Assembly: GCF_041320595.1 (NCBI RefSeq)
Contig: NZ_CP166625.1
Location: 248,001 to 312,000 of the forward strand
Length of the DNA stretch: 64,000 nt
Direction: 5' to 3'
Source of the DNA: Pleomorphomonas sp. PLEO
GTDB taxonomy: Bacteria > Pseudomonadota > Alphaproteobacteria > Rhizobiales > Pleomorphomonadaceae
The notes under the pieces were generated by a model. The model was given only the letters and a program-made list of their open reading frames with translations. It was not told the origin of the DNA and ran no database searches. The first letter of the stretch is position 1; every line of letters starts with the position of its first letter. Of this stretch, positions 7,819 to 17,449 are shown piece after piece. The position numbers and the translations under genes are program-made.

Positions 7819-9723
7819 GTGAATGCGCTGGCTACCCCTGTTTCCTCCATGCGTAGCTTCTGGGGGCTGCTCAAGGCCTATTGGGTCTCGGACAGGTGGC
7901 GCGAGGCCTGGGCGCTGACGATCGCGGTGGCGCTTCTGTCGGCGGCGGCCAGCAAAAGCGGCGTCTGGCTGGCGCAGGCTTCCGGCACTTTCATCGCCAC
8001 CATCGCATCCTTTCACGACCTCGGTGTCTCGGCCATCACCGACGTACTGACGGCGGCCAGCGTTCTGGTTGGGCTCGCCCTTCTGAAATTCGCGGTGTTT
8101 CTCGGTTTCCGGCACTATTTCTCGAGCACGCTGCACCGCAGATGGCGCCAGTGGCTCGACGGTCGTTTCAATGCGGCGCTGCTGTCCGACCGTCGGCCCT
8201 ATTATCATCTTCTGGTGATGGGCTCCGCCGACGAGGGATCGAACATCCCCGACAATATCGACCAGCGCATCCAGGAGTCGATCAAAGCGATGACCGGCAA
8301 TGCGCTCGGCATGGCCATGGGTCTCATCTCGGTGGTGACGTCGGTCTATTTCGTCGGTGAAATGCTGCTCTCGACCTCGGTCGCCATTCACGGCCTTGAT
8401 TTCCTGGGATCTTATGCCAGCGCCGTTTTGGTGTTCGCCCTCGCCGTCACCTATGTGCCGATATCGACGGCGATCGCCCTCAGGATCGGTCGCGCCATCG
8501 AGACGCTCAACATGGCCATGCTGCGCTACGAGGGCAGCTACCGCGCCGAGCTGTCGATGCTGGTGCGCCGCGTGCTGCCGATCGCCGCCGCCCAGGGCGA
8601 GAACGTGCAGGCGTCCATCCATCGCCGGCAATATCAATCGATTGATCGTACCTGGGGCGTTCAGAACAAGATTTCGGCCATCTTCCTCGCATTCAACGGC
8701 GCCTATACCTACATCACCCAGAAGGTCGTGGCCTATTTGCCGAACATGCCCGCCTATATGCAGGGCGGCATGACCTTCCGCACCTACATTACCGGTTCGG
8801 AGCTGGTCAGTGAGCTGATCAGCGACTGCTCCTGGGTCATCCAGGTGATGCCGGACATCGCCAACCTTCGCGCCAACGTCAATCGGGTGGTCGAGCTTGC
8901 CGACGCCATCGAACGGGTGCAGGACGCGCAAGCCTTCTATCGCGAGAGCGGCGTCTCGGAGTTCCGCTACGATCAGCAGCCGCCGGAGCGAGGCCTCTCC
9001 GTCCAAGGCCTCGAACTGATGTTTGCCGGCAAGGAAGCGCAACCCTTCCTGCGTGTCGCCCGTCTGTCGATCAAGCCGGGGCAATGGGTGTTCGTGCGCG
9101 GCCCGTCTGGCTCAGGAAAGTCCTGCCTCATCAAGGCGCTGAATGGCCTTTGGCCTTATGGGCGCGGCCGGGTGACTATGCCCGAGGGGATGAAGGCGCT
9201 CTATGCCTGCCAGGATACCCGCCTGCCGCAGGCCAGTCTCAAGCAACTGATCGCCATGCCCGAGGATGAGCATGAGCACCGCGACCTCGAGGTGGCAGCC
9301 ATCATGAGCGCGGTCGGCCTCAGCGACTTCATTCCGTCGATGGGCAATCCCTATTATCGCGGCCGGCGCTGGGACGACGTGCTGTCCGGCGGCCAGAAAC
9401 AGAAGGTGGTGCTTGCCCGCATCCTGCTGCATACACCGGACGTGCTGTTCCTCGACGAAGCGACCGCTGCGCTCGACCCCGAGGCGCGCACCGAGTTCCA
9501 TCGCCTCATCCGCCAGTATTGCCCGAAGGCAACCGTGCTTTCGGTGATGCACGAGCAGACACCACCTGCCGACAGCCTCGGCCGTCCGTTTTATCATTCC
9601 ATCCTCAACATCGAAAACGGACGCGCCGGCCTCGAACCGGTGGTCATACCGGCACCACCACCACCCCGCGACATGCGCGGCGGCCTCCGCTCCATGCTGT
9701 CGGTGATGCGCCATCTTCCCTGA
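7819..9723 (+). CDS. SbmA/BacA-like ABC transporter (fused permease and ATPase)
   Basis: A 634-residue half transporter of the YddA/BacA-related family (SbmA_BacA transmembrane domain fused to an ATPase). The N-terminal ~370 residues hold the membrane domain, with an RPYYHLLVM...NIPDNIDQRI segment typical of the family. The C-terminal ATPase has Walker A GPSGSGKS, signature LSGGQKQK and Walker B VLFLDEAT. The start used is a GTG at 7819; GGGAG lies directly before it, too close for a good ribosome site, so the ATG at 7849 is an alternative. It is 39 bp upstream of a GH3 gene and may be co-transcribed. Relatives move peptides, cobalamin or fatty-acyl compounds; the substrate here is unknown. 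Confidence 0.85.
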   Translation: MNALATPVSSMRSFWGLLKAYWVSDRWREAWALTIAVALLSAAASKSGVWLAQASGTFIATIASFHDLGVSAITDVLTAASVLVGLALLKFAVFLGFRHYFSSTLHRRWRQWLDGRFNAALLSDRRPYYHLLVMGSADEGSNIPDNIDQRIQESIKAMTGNALGMAMGLISVVTSVYFVGEMLLSTSVAIHGLDFLGSYASAVLVFALAVTYVPISTAIALRIGRAIETLNMAMLRYEGSYRAELSMLVRRVLPIAAAQGENVQASIHRRQYQSIDRTWGVQNKISAIFLAFNGAYTYITQKVVAYLPNMPAYMQGGMTFRTYITGSELVSELISDCSWVIQVMPDIANLRANVNRVVELADAIERVQDAQAFYRESGVSEFRYDQQPPERGLSVQGLELMFAGKEAQPFLRVARLSIKPGQWVFVRGPSGSGKSCLIKALNGLWPYGRGRVTMPEGMKALYACQDTRLPQASLKQLIAMPEDEHEHRDLEVAAIMSAVGLSDFIPSMGNPYYRGRRWDDVLSGGQKQKVVLARILLHTPDVLFLDEATAALDPEARTEFHRLIRQYCPKATVLSVMHEQTPPADSLGRPFYHSILNIENGRAGLEPVVIPAPPPPRDMRGGLRSMLSVMRHLP

Positions 9724-9762
9724 CCCCGAAGAAGCGGGGGAACCAAACGCGGACATCCGGAC

Positions 9763-12048
9763 ATGAAGAAGGACAAGGATTTCATCGACGGGCTACTCGG
9801 CCGGATGACCCTTTCGGAGAAGATCGGCCAGCTCAATCTCGTCACCCCTGGCGGCGAGACGCTGACTGGCACCGTCGTCAATACCGACGTTGCCGAGAAG
9901 ATCAGGACGGGCCGCATCGGCGGTATCTTCGGTGTGAAATCAGCTGAGGCGGTGCGCGTCTTCCAGGACCTCGCCCAGGAAACGCGCCTGAAGATCCCGT
10001 TGATGTTCGCCGAGGACGTCATCCACGGCCAGAAGACTATCTTCCCGCTGCCGCTAGCGCTCGCCGCCAGTTGGGATATGGACCTCGTCCGCGCCACCGC
10101 CCGCGTTGCCGCCCAGGAGGCGGCATCGATTGGCATCGACCAGGTCTACTCGCCCATGGTCGACGTCTGCCGCGATCCCCGCTGGGGGCGGATCGCCGAG
10201 AGCCCCGGTGAGGATCCACTCCTCGCCAGCCGCTTTGCCGAGGCGATGGTCGAGGGCTATCAGGGCGGAGATCTTTCCAACCCCGACGCGGTGATGGCCT
10301 GCCTCAAGCACTTCTGCGGCTATGGTGGCGGCATGGGCGGCCGCGACTATGACGCGGTCGATCTGTCGCCCGCCACGCTGCACGACGTGGTGTTGCCGCC
10401 CTTCGTCGCCGGCATTCGGGCTGGCGCCGGCTCAATCATGGCGTCCTTCAACACGCTGAATGGTGTGCCGATGCACGCCAATCGCGCCGTCATCACCGAG
10501 TTGTTCCGAGAAAAGCTCGGCTATGACGGTCTTGTCGTTGCCGACTACACTGGCATCCTCGAACTCATCTCCCATGGTGTCGCGTCCGACCGAGCCGAGG
10601 CCGCCCGCCTCGGTCTGACGGCCGGCGTCGACCTGGACATGGTGTCGGAGACCTATCTCGAAACGCTCGAGGAGAGTGTCAAAGCCGGCCTTGTCGGCGA
10701 GGCCGAGATAACGGCCGCCTGCCGCCGCGTACTGGAAGCCAAGCTGAAGCTTGGCCTGTTCGACGATCCCTACCATCGGCTCGACTGGGGCCGCGCAGCG
10801 CAGCCCATCCTGACCGCCGCCAATCGGCAGCTTGCCCGGCAGGCAGTGGCGGCCGCGACGGTTGTCCTCAAAAATGACGGTGGCCTTCTGCCCTTGCCGG
10901 CGCCCGACAGCGGCAAGATCGGAACCATAGCTCTCATCGGTCCCTTCGTGGAGGACCGCGTCAACATGAACGGCACCTGGGCGGTAGCCGGCTCGCCATC
11001 CACCGTCGTTCCCATCGCCGATGGGCTGCGTGAAGCGGCGGGCAACGCATTGGGCATCATCACCGCCAAGGGCGCCAATATCGTCGACGAGCCATGGCTT
11101 GCCACACGCCTCAATGTCCACGACTGGAAGGATCTCTCCGTCGTCATCGACGTGCGGTCGCCAGAGGCGATGATTGCCGAGGCAGTCGCTGTCGCTACCG
11201 CTGCCGACATCACGGTGGCCGTGGTGGGCGAAGCGCGCGAGTATTCCGGCGAATCCTCATCGCGTACCGACCTTTCCATCCCCGAATCCCAGAAGAAGCT
11301 GCTTCGCGCCCTGAAGGCGACGGGCAAGCCGCTCATCGTCGTTATCATGACCGGCCGCCCGCTGGCGCTTGCCGAGGAATCGCTGCTCGCCGATGCGTTG
11401 CTGATCGCCTGGTTCGGCGGCACCGAGATCGGCCATGGTCTCGCAGATGTGTTGTTCGGCAAGGCCGAGCCATCCGGTCGCCTGCCGGCGACGTTCCCCT
11501 ATAGTGTCGGCCAGGTGCCGGTGACCTACGCCCACCGGCCAACCGGCCGGCCGACGCCCGGCCGCTTCCAGAAATTTACCTCCGGCTACGTCGACCTGCC
11601 CGACGACGTGACGCAGAACAACGGTCTCTATCCGTTCGGCTTCGGTCTCGGCTATGGCAAGGTGGCCTACGGCCCGCCACGCGCTGACAAGACAAAACTG
11701 ACCGGCGACGATCGGCTCGAAGTGACGCTCACTGTCACCAACCTCGGCGATCGCCCCACGAACGAGACCGCGCAGCTCTATATCGGCGACCCCGTGGCGA
11801 GCGTCAGCCGGCCGGTGAAGGAGCTCAAGGGCTTCCGAAAAGTGGCGCTTGGTGCCCGCGCCACCGAGACGGTCAGCTTCATCGTCACCGCCACCGATCT
11901 GGATTTCTCGGTGGCGGAGACGATCACCGACACACGCCGTCTCTCGGAGAGCGGCGCCTTCGATATCCATGTTGGTCCAAACTCCCGCGATACCCAGGCG
12001 GTGCGCGTAATCTGGAACGACCCTCAGTCTGAAGGGAAACGGTCATGA
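9763..12048 (+). CDS. GH3 family beta-glucosidase (BglX-like, cytoplasmic)
   Basis: A 761-residue glycoside hydrolase family 3 enzyme that removes terminal beta-linked glucose from oligosaccharides. It has the N-terminal barrel (LLGRMTLSEKIGQLN, DPRWGRIAESPGEDP, CLKHFCGYG), the nucleophile Asp in VVADYTG (residue 261), and the second domain with the acid/base Glu region EYSGESSSRTDLS. A fibronectin-III-like C-terminal domain follows. No signal peptide is present, so it acts in the cytoplasm on imported oligosaccharides. Its stop overlaps the start of the next gene by four bases. The neighbouring GH144-like enzyme suggests sophoro-oligosaccharides as substrate (inference); beta-xylosidase activity is a less likely alternative. 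Confidence 0.9.
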   Translation: MKKDKDFIDGLLGRMTLSEKIGQLNLVTPGGETLTGTVVNTDVAEKIRTGRIGGIFGVKSAEAVRVFQDLAQETRLKIPLMFAEDVIHGQKTIFPLPLALAASWDMDLVRATARVAAQEAASIGIDQVYSPMVDVCRDPRWGRIAESPGEDPLLASRFAEAMVEGYQGGDLSNPDAVMACLKHFCGYGGGMGGRDYDAVDLSPATLHDVVLPPFVAGIRAGAGSIMASFNTLNGVPMHANRAVITELFREKLGYDGLVVADYTGILELISHGVASDRAEAARLGLTAGVDLDMVSETYLETLEESVKAGLVGEAEITAACRRVLEAKLKLGLFDDPYHRLDWGRAAQPILTAANRQLARQAVAAATVVLKNDGGLLPLPAPDSGKIGTIALIGPFVEDRVNMNGTWAVAGSPSTVVPIADGLREAAGNALGIITAKGANIVDEPWLATRLNVHDWKDLSVVIDVRSPEAMIAEAVAVATAADITVAVVGEAREYSGESSSRTDLSIPESQKKLLRALKATGKPLIVVIMTGRPLALAEESLLADALLIAWFGGTEIGHGLADVLFGKAEPSGRLPATFPYSVGQVPVTYAHRPTGRPTPGRFQKFTSGYVDLPDDVTQNNGLYPFGFGLGYGKVAYGPPRADKTKLTGDDRLEVTLTVTNLGDRPTNETAQLYIGDPVASVSRPVKELKGFRKVALGARATETVSFIVTATDLDFSVAETITDTRRLSESGAFDIHVGPNSRDTQAVRVIWNDPQSEGKRS

Positions 12049-13313
12049 CTTTCTCGCCCGCCGCCGTCGCGGCGATGAGTGACGACGCGCTGATGGACCT
12101 CGTACAGCAGGCGACGCTGAGCTATTTCTGGGACTACGGCCATCCAGTGAGCGGCATGGCGCGCGAACGAGATAACGACGCCTTCGGCTACTCCCCCGAC
12201 AACACGGTGACCACCGGCGGCACAGGCTTCGGCGTGATGGCGTTGATTGCCGGCGTCGAGCGCGGCTTTCTTCCCCGCGACGAGGTCGTCGAGCGCATCG
12301 TCAAAATTACCAATTTTCTGGAAACGGCGGATCACTTCCACGGCGTCTTCCCGCATTTCATGAACGGAGAGACCGGCAAGGTCATTCCGTTTGGCGAAAA
12401 GGACGATGGCGGCGATCTCGTCGAGACCTCCTTCCTGATGGCCGGCCTGCTGACCGTACGCCAGTGGCTCATCCCGACACGGCCGGACCTCGCCGCCCGC
12501 ATCGATCGGCTGTGGCGCGAAGTCGAGTGGAGCCATCATCTCAGGGCCGACGGCGCCCTGTTGTGGCACTGGAGCCCAACCCACGGCTTTGCCATGAACC
12601 ATGCCATCACTGGCTGGAACGAATGCCTGATCACCCATGTGCTAGCCGCCGCCTCGCCAACGCATGCAGTGCCGGTCTCGACCTACCATCAGTCATGGGC
12701 CAAGGGTCGTGATTTCCTGAACGGTCGCAACTACGGCGGCGTGACGCTGCCACTTGGGCCCGACTACGGCGGACCGCTGTTCTTTGCCCACTATTCCTTC
12801 ATGGGGCTCGATCCGCGCGGCCTGTCCGACTCCTATGCCGACTATTTTGCCCAGAATACGGCACATGCGCTGGTCAACCGCGCCCACTGCCTCACCAATC
12901 GCGGCAACTTCGATGGCTACGGCGCGGACTGTTGGGGATTGACGGCATCGGACACCTTCGACGGTTACAATGCCCACTCACCGACCAATGACACCGGCGT
13001 CATCACCCCGACGGCGGCCCTCGCTTCGATGCCTTACGTGCCCAAGGAGGCAATGGAGGCGCTTCGTGGCTTCCTGACGACTTTGGACGGGCGGCTGTTC
13101 GGGCCGCGCGGATTTGCCGACGCCTTTTCGCCGGGACGGAACTGGGTGGCATCAAGCCATCTTGCCATCGACCAGGGACCGATCGTCGTGATGATCGAGA
13201 ACCACCGGTCGTCGCTCCTCTGGACGCTGTTCATGTCGGCCCAAGACGTTTTGGATGGTCTGACAAAGCTCGGCTTGTCGAGTCCGCATCTCACCAAGGC
13301 CGCCGTCGCATGA
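12045..13313 (+). CDS. Glycoamylase-like / GH144-type glucanase
   Basis: A 422-residue protein of the family annotated as putative glucoamylase (PF10091), which includes GH144 endo-beta-1,2-glucanases. The family pattern is clear: QQATLSYFWDYGHP near the N-terminus, TGGTGFGVMALIAGVERGF, GGDLVETSFLMAGLL, and HGFAMNHAITGWNE. The C-terminal GPIVVMIENHRSSLLW is also typical. There is no signal peptide, unlike most characterised GH144 enzymes, so it should act inside the cell. It overlaps both neighbours by four bases (ATGA), giving a tightly coupled three-gene unit. The beta-1,2 specificity is inferred from the family, not read from catalytic residues. Confidence 0.8.
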   Translation: MTFSPAAVAAMSDDALMDLVQQATLSYFWDYGHPVSGMARERDNDAFGYSPDNTVTTGGTGFGVMALIAGVERGFLPRDEVVERIVKITNFLETADHFHGVFPHFMNGETGKVIPFGEKDDGGDLVETSFLMAGLLTVRQWLIPTRPDLAARIDRLWREVEWSHHLRADGALLWHWSPTHGFAMNHAITGWNECLITHVLAAASPTHAVPVSTYHQSWAKGRDFLNGRNYGGVTLPLGPDYGGPLFFAHYSFMGLDPRGLSDSYADYFAQNTAHALVNRAHCLTNRGNFDGYGADCWGLTASDTFDGYNAHSPTNDTGVITPTAALASMPYVPKEAMEALRGFLTTLDGRLFGPRGFADAFSPGRNWVASSHLAIDQGPIVVMIENHRSSLLWTLFMSAQDVLDGLTKLGLSSPHLTKAAVA

Positions 13314-14116
13314 TACCCGAAATCGTGCCGCTCGGCGTGTCGGCCGATCCGGACGCCGACGACGCCCGCATGAGCGTCGAGCTGTGGCGGACCAACGCGC
13401 CCTCTCCTCGCCTTGCGATCACCGCTCACGGGCGCAACGGCGCGGCGCGGGCCCCGCACATGCAAAAGCTGATCGACGCCTATCGCGCTCGAGATTATGT
13501 CGTCGTATCCCCTGATTGCTGCGCCTCGGCTTGGAATGACAGCGCCGGCAACGAAGCGGATTTCCTTTTGGAAAATCATGTGCGGGATGTGCGCCGTACC
13601 GTCGAGTGGGCCATTGCCAATGCTGCCTCCCTGGGCTGGAGCGGTGCCCACCTTGCCCTCTGTGGCCATTCCATGGGCGCTTATGCCGTTGCCCGGCTCG
13701 CCGCCAGCGACTATGCCGGCCAGATCGCTCACCTACTGCTGGTTTCTCCCTTCACTTCTGGCGTCCGCCAAATCGAAGCGCGCGCAAAATACCATCCGGA
13801 CGGCATTGCCAATCTCCAGCGTGACGTGCCGCGCGCCCTCGACGAATGGCCTCGCCATGACATCTTCGCGGTGAGCGATCGGTTGACGATGCCGGTGGCT
13901 GTATTCGCCGGCGGCAAGGACATCGTGGCGCCGCCCGAAAATGTCGCCGAATTGGTGACGCGGCTACCGTCGCCACCGTTGTATTGGCTGTTGCCGGAGG
14001 CCTCGCATTGCCTTGAGGGGGGCGATTATCAGGTCGAACTCCTCGACGCCATCGACCGGCTCGATGCGGCCGCTCGCCCCCCCTGCATTGCACGCGTAAT
14101 CCCTTCTGAGGCTTGA
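13310..14116 (+). CDS. Alpha/beta hydrolase (dienelactone hydrolase/acetyl-esterase-like)
   Basis: A 268-residue alpha/beta hydrolase. The nucleophile elbow GHSMGAY gives Ser at about residue 122; Asp and His of the triad probably lie in FAGGKDIVAPPENV and ASHCLEGGDY. HGRNGAARAPHM supplies the oxyanion-hole region. Its start overlaps the GH144-like stop by four bases. In this setting a likely role is removing ester groups (acetyl or succinyl decorations) from glucan fragments before cleavage; this is inference from context only. Confidence 0.75.
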   Translation: MIPEIVPLGVSADPDADDARMSVELWRTNAPSPRLAITAHGRNGAARAPHMQKLIDAYRARDYVVVSPDCCASAWNDSAGNEADFLLENHVRDVRRTVEWAIANAASLGWSGAHLALCGHSMGAYAVARLAASDYAGQIAHLLLVSPFTSGVRQIEARAKYHPDGIANLQRDVPRALDEWPRHDIFAVSDRLTMPVAVFAGGKDIVAPPENVAELVTRLPSPPLYWLLPEASHCLEGGDYQVELLDAIDRLDAAARPPCIARVIPSEA

Positions 14117-14260
14117 CGAAGCTTCAGATCAACCGCCTCACATGCTAAGCATATAGTCGTATTTTCCCCTACACTTTATCGTTTCGCATCACCCATTGAG
14201 TGTTTTGTCTTTGACGACCCACCTCCGAGAAGGTACTTACGACTCAGGCTTTTGCTGCAT

Positions 14261-14278
14261 GTTGACGTTAACGTCAAC
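14261..14278. promoter_or_regulatory. Perfect 18-bp palindrome upstream of sdhC
   Basis: GTTGACGTTAACGTCAAC is a perfect dyad, followed directly by a third GTCAAC half-site at 14279-14284. It lies 58 bp before the sdhC start codon. Its layout resembles operators of MerR-family regulators of branched-chain amino acid and fatty-acid catabolism (LiuR type, from memory). The protein that binds it is not in this window. Confidence 0.5.
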
Positions 14279-14336
14279 GTCAACAGATCGCGCCAAGGGA
14301 GCGTTCGTCTCCCACCTCATGAGGGAACATCATTCG

Positions 14337-14735
14337 ATGGCCGACGCCCGCCTGGCGGCTTCCCGCCCGCTCTCGCCGCATCTCCAGGTCTTCCGCTTCA
14401 TCCTGACCATGGCGATGTCGATCGTTCACCGCATGACCGGCGGCTTCCTCTACGTCGGAACGGTGTTCGTTGCCGTCTGGCTGATAGCGGCGGCGAGCGG
14501 CCCGGAATGGTTCGCCCGTGTCGACGGCGTCTACCAGAGCTGGATCGGTCGCTTGATCCTCCTCGGTCTCGTCTGGTCTCTGATCCATCACGCCATCGGT
14601 GGCGTCCGCCATTTCATCTGGGACCTCGGCTACGGCTTCGACAAGAAGACCGCCGATCGCATGGCCCTGTTCAATCTGGTGGCCGGCGTGGTGCTGACGG
14701 GTGTCGTCGCCATTGCCGCCTTCGTCTTTGCCTGA
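14337..14735 (+). CDS. sdhC: Succinate dehydrogenase cytochrome b556 subunit
   Basis: A 132-residue membrane anchor subunit of complex II with three transmembrane helices. Family marks are RPLSPHLQVFRF at the N-terminus, SIVHRMTG before helix 1 and the haem-ligand region IHHAIGGVRHFIWD. The ATG at 14337 is chosen because GAGGG lies 11 bp upstream and the protein then starts MADARLAASRPLSPHL, as in relatives; in-frame starts further upstream would add a non-conserved extension across the palindrome. First gene of sdhC-sdhD-sdhA-DUF3052-sdhB. Confidence 0.93.
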   Translation: MADARLAASRPLSPHLQVFRFILTMAMSIVHRMTGGFLYVGTVFVAVWLIAAASGPEWFARVDGVYQSWIGRLILLGLVWSLIHHAIGGVRHFIWDLGYGFDKKTADRMALFNLVAGVVLTGVVAIAAFVFA

Positions 14736-14743
14736 GGTCCGCC

Positions 14744-15136
14744 ATGAGCAAGTCCTTTCGCTTCCAGACATCGCTGAAGCACGCCCGCGGCTTCGGTTCC
14801 GGCAAATCCGGCACCGGACATTTTTGGCAACAGCGGGTGACCGGCGTCGCCGCGCTGCTTCTGTCGCTGGTCTACGTCGTGCTGCTGATCAAGCTGCAGG
14901 GCGACGACTATGGAGCGGTGATCGCCACGCTCGGCAATCCCTTCGTCGCCGTGCTGATGCTCGCCTTCCTGGGTGTCAGCGTCTGGCACATGAAGATCGG
15001 CATGCAGGTCATCATTGAGGACTACGTCAATCAGCCGCTGCTCCGGATGCTGGCGCTGATGGCCAATTCCTTCTTCTCGGCGCTGGTCGGCATCGCATCG
15101 GCCGTGGCGCTCATCAAGATTACCTTCGGAGCCTGA
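14744..15136 (+). CDS. sdhD: Succinate dehydrogenase hydrophobic membrane anchor subunit
   Basis: The second membrane anchor of complex II, 130 residues with three helices. The N-terminus has the family motif [18 protein letters not shown], and [15 protein letters not shown] carries the region that faces haem and quinone. It starts 9 bp after sdhC and ends 3 bp before sdhA. Together with SdhC it binds haem b and ubiquinone. Confidence 0.92.
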   Translation: MSKSFRFQTSLKHARGFGSGKSGTGHFWQQRVTGVAALLLSLVYVVLLIKLQGDDYGAVIATLGNPFVAVLMLAFLGVSVWHMKIGMQVIIEDYVNQPLLRMLALMANSFFSALVGIASAVALIKITFGA

Positions 15137-15138
15137 CC

Positions 15139-16980
15139 ATGGCCGTTGCCTCAGAGACCACCGGCGGTAAACAGACCGCCTTCAATGTCGGCGGCCATGC
15201 CTATCAGTTCATCGACCACACCTTCGACGTTGTGGTGGTGGGCGCTGGCGGTGCCGGCCTCAGGGCCGTCGTTGGCGCCTCGGAAGCCGGCCTGACGACC
15301 GCCTGCATCACCAAGGTGTTCCCCACCCGCTCGCATACCGTGGCGGCCCAGGGTGGCGTTGCCGCCTCGCTCGGCAACATGGGGCCGGACGACTGGCGCT
15401 GGCACATGTACGACACCGTCAAGGGGTCCGACTGGCTGGGTGATCAGGACGCCATTGAATATCTGGTGCGCAACGCGCCGGCCGCCGTCTACGAGCTGGA
15501 GCACTGGGGCGTGCCCTTCTCCCGCACCGAGGAAGGCAAGATCTACCAGCGTCCGTTCGGCGGCATGACCACCAACTTCGGCGAGGGCATCGCCCAGCGC
15601 ACCTGCGCCGCCGCCGATCGTACCGGCCATGCCATGCTGCACACCATGTACGGTCAGGCGCTACGGCATTCGGCCGAGTTCTTCATCGAATATTTTGCCA
15701 TCGATCTGATCATGGAGAACGGCGCCTGTCGCGGCGTGGTCGCCCTCGACATGGAAACCGGCACGATCCACCGTTTCCGCGCCCACAAGACGGTACTGGC
15801 GACCGGCGGCTATGGCCGCGCCTATTTCTCCTGCACCTCGGCCCACACCTGCACCGGCGACGGCAACGCCATGGTGCTCCGCGCCGGCTTGGCGCTGCAG
15901 GACATGGAATTCGTGCAGTTCCACCCGACCGGCATCTATGGTGCCGGCTGCCTGATCACCGAGGGCTCGCGTGGCGAAGGCGGCTATCTCACCAACTCCG
16001 AGGGCGAGCGCTTCATGGAGCGCTATGCGCCGTCGGCCAAGGATCTTGCCAGTCGCGACGTCGTCTCCCGCTCCATGACCATGGAAATCCGCGAGGGACG
16101 CGGCGTCGGCAGGCTCAAGGACCACATCTACCTGCATCTTGACCATCTCGACCCGGCGATCCTGGCCGAGCGCCTGCCGGGCATCTCGGAGAGCGCCAAG
16201 ATTTTCGCCGGGGTTGATGTGACGCGCGAGCCGATCCCGGTTCTGCCGACCGTCCACTACAACATGGGCGGCATACCAACCAATTATCATGGCGAGGTGC
16301 TGGCCAAGATCGATGGCGATCCCGACCGGACCGTGCCAGGCCTGATGGCCGTCGGCGAGGCGGCCTGCGTGTCGGTGCATGGCGCCAATCGCCTCGGCTC
16401 CAATTCGCTGATCGACCTCGTGGTGTTCGGCCGCGCCGTCGGCCACCGCTGTGCCGAGACCATCGACAAGGGCGGCCGCATTGCCGACCTGCCGAAGGAT
16501 GCCGGCCTCAACTCCCTCGAGCGGCTAGACCGCGTGCGCCATGCTTCCGGCTCGACACCGACTGCCGAGCTCAGGCTGTCCATGCAGAAGACGATGCAGT
16601 CGAACTGCGCTGTGTTCCGCACCGGCGAGGTGCTGGAAGAGGGCGTCAAGCTGATCCACAGCTGCTGGGCAGCCGGTGACAATCTCAAGACCACCGACCG
16701 CTCACTGATCTGGAACACCGACCTCACCGAGGCTCTCGAATACGAGAACCTAATCGTGCAGGCCGTCGTCACCATGGAAGGCGCGTTCAACCGCAAGGAA
16801 AGCCGTGGGGCGCATGCCCGCGAGGACTATCCCAACCGCGACGACGGCGAATGGATGAAGCACACGCTGGCCTCGATCGATACCAGCGCGCGGACCGTCG
16901 GCCTCGATTACCGGCCGGTGCATGCCTACACGATGACCTCCGAGATCGAATACATCAAGCCGAAGGCGCGGGTGTACTGA
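15139..16980 (+). CDS. sdhA: Succinate dehydrogenase flavoprotein subunit
   Basis: The catalytic subunit that oxidises succinate to fumarate, 613 residues, full length. The FAD-binding motif GAGGAGLRA is near residue 35, and the covalent flavin His is in the [12 protein letters not shown] motif near residue 65. Substrate residues appear in QFHPTGIYG and in [18 protein letters not shown]. The C-terminal [10 protein letters not shown] is typical of alphaproteobacterial SdhA. No anomaly seen. Confidence 0.97.
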   Translation: MAVASETTGGKQTAFNVGGHAYQFIDHTFDVVVVGAGGAGLRAVVGASEAGLTTACITKVFPTRSHTVAAQGGVAASLGNMGPDDWRWHMYDTVKGSDWLGDQDAIEYLVRNAPAAVYELEHWGVPFSRTEEGKIYQRPFGGMTTNFGEGIAQRTCAAADRTGHAMLHTMYGQALRHSAEFFIEYFAIDLIMENGACRGVVALDMETGTIHRFRAHKTVLATGGYGRAYFSCTSAHTCTGDGNAMVLRAGLALQDMEFVQFHPTGIYGAGCLITEGSRGEGGYLTNSEGERFMERYAPSAKDLASRDVVSRSMTMEIREGRGVGRLKDHIYLHLDHLDPAILAERLPGISESAKIFAGVDVTREPIPVLPTVHYNMGGIPTNYHGEVLAKIDGDPDRTVPGLMAVGEAACVSVHGANRLGSNSLIDLVVFGRAVGHRCAETIDKGGRIADLPKDAGLNSLERLDRVRHASGSTPTAELRLSMQKTMQSNCAVFRTGEVLEEGVKLIHSCWAAGDNLKTTDRSLIWNTDLTEALEYENLIVQAVVTMEGAFNRKESRGAHAREDYPNRDDGEWMKHTLASIDTSARTVGLDYRPVHAYTMTSEIEYIKPKARVY

Positions 16981-16996
16981 GAAACGGGAGGTGGCG

Positions 16997-17422
16997 ATGC
17001 CGGCAGGCTATTCCGGAACGCCGCTATCGCGGAAACTGGGACTGAGGGACGGCCAGCGCGTCGCCTTCATCGGGCTGCCCTCGGACCTCGGGTGGCTGAC
17101 GTCGGCGGCGGGGTTTGCGGAGGTGGCGCTGGAGTCGGGCGTCGACGGATTCGGCCCGGCGCGGCCGCTGGACGTGATCCACCTGTTCACGGCGCGGCGG
17201 TCATCGCTCGAAGACGGGCTGCAGGACCTCATGAACTCGATCACGCCGGACGGCATGATCTGGGTGTCATGGCCGAAGAAGGCATCGAAGGTGGTGACCG
17301 ACGTTACCGAGGACGTCGTGCGCGAACTGGCACTGCCGATCGGCCTTGTCGACGTCAAGGTCTGTGCTATCGATGAGGTCTGGTCGGGATTGAAACTGAT
17401 GGTTCGGCGCGAGCTGCGCTGA
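16997..17422 (+). CDS. DUF3052 family protein inside the sdh operon
   Basis: A 141-residue protein of the DUF3052 family. The pattern GYSGTPLSRKLGLRDGQRV opens it, and DGMIWVSWPKKASK and GLVDVKVCAIDEVWSGLKLM follow. The ATG at 16997 is used because GGGAG lies 6 bp upstream. It sits between sdhA (17-bp gap) and sdhB (27-bp gap) on the same strand and must be co-transcribed with them. The fold is probably methyltransferase-like without a binding motif (inference). Function unknown; a role in assembly or regulation of complex II would fit the position. Confidence 0.85.
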   Translation: MPAGYSGTPLSRKLGLRDGQRVAFIGLPSDLGWLTSAAGFAEVALESGVDGFGPARPLDVIHLFTARRSSLEDGLQDLMNSITPDGMIWVSWPKKASKVVTDVTEDVVRELALPIGLVDVKVCAIDEVWSGLKLMVRRELR

Positions 17423-17449
17423 AGCGACTGCGGCGAAGGAAGAGGCGAC

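Noticed and set aside
7660-9084. Minus-strand open frame of 474 codons across the BacA-like transporter
   Set aside because: Antisense shadow of a conserved transporter; low-complexity His/Asp/Gly-rich translation with no family match.
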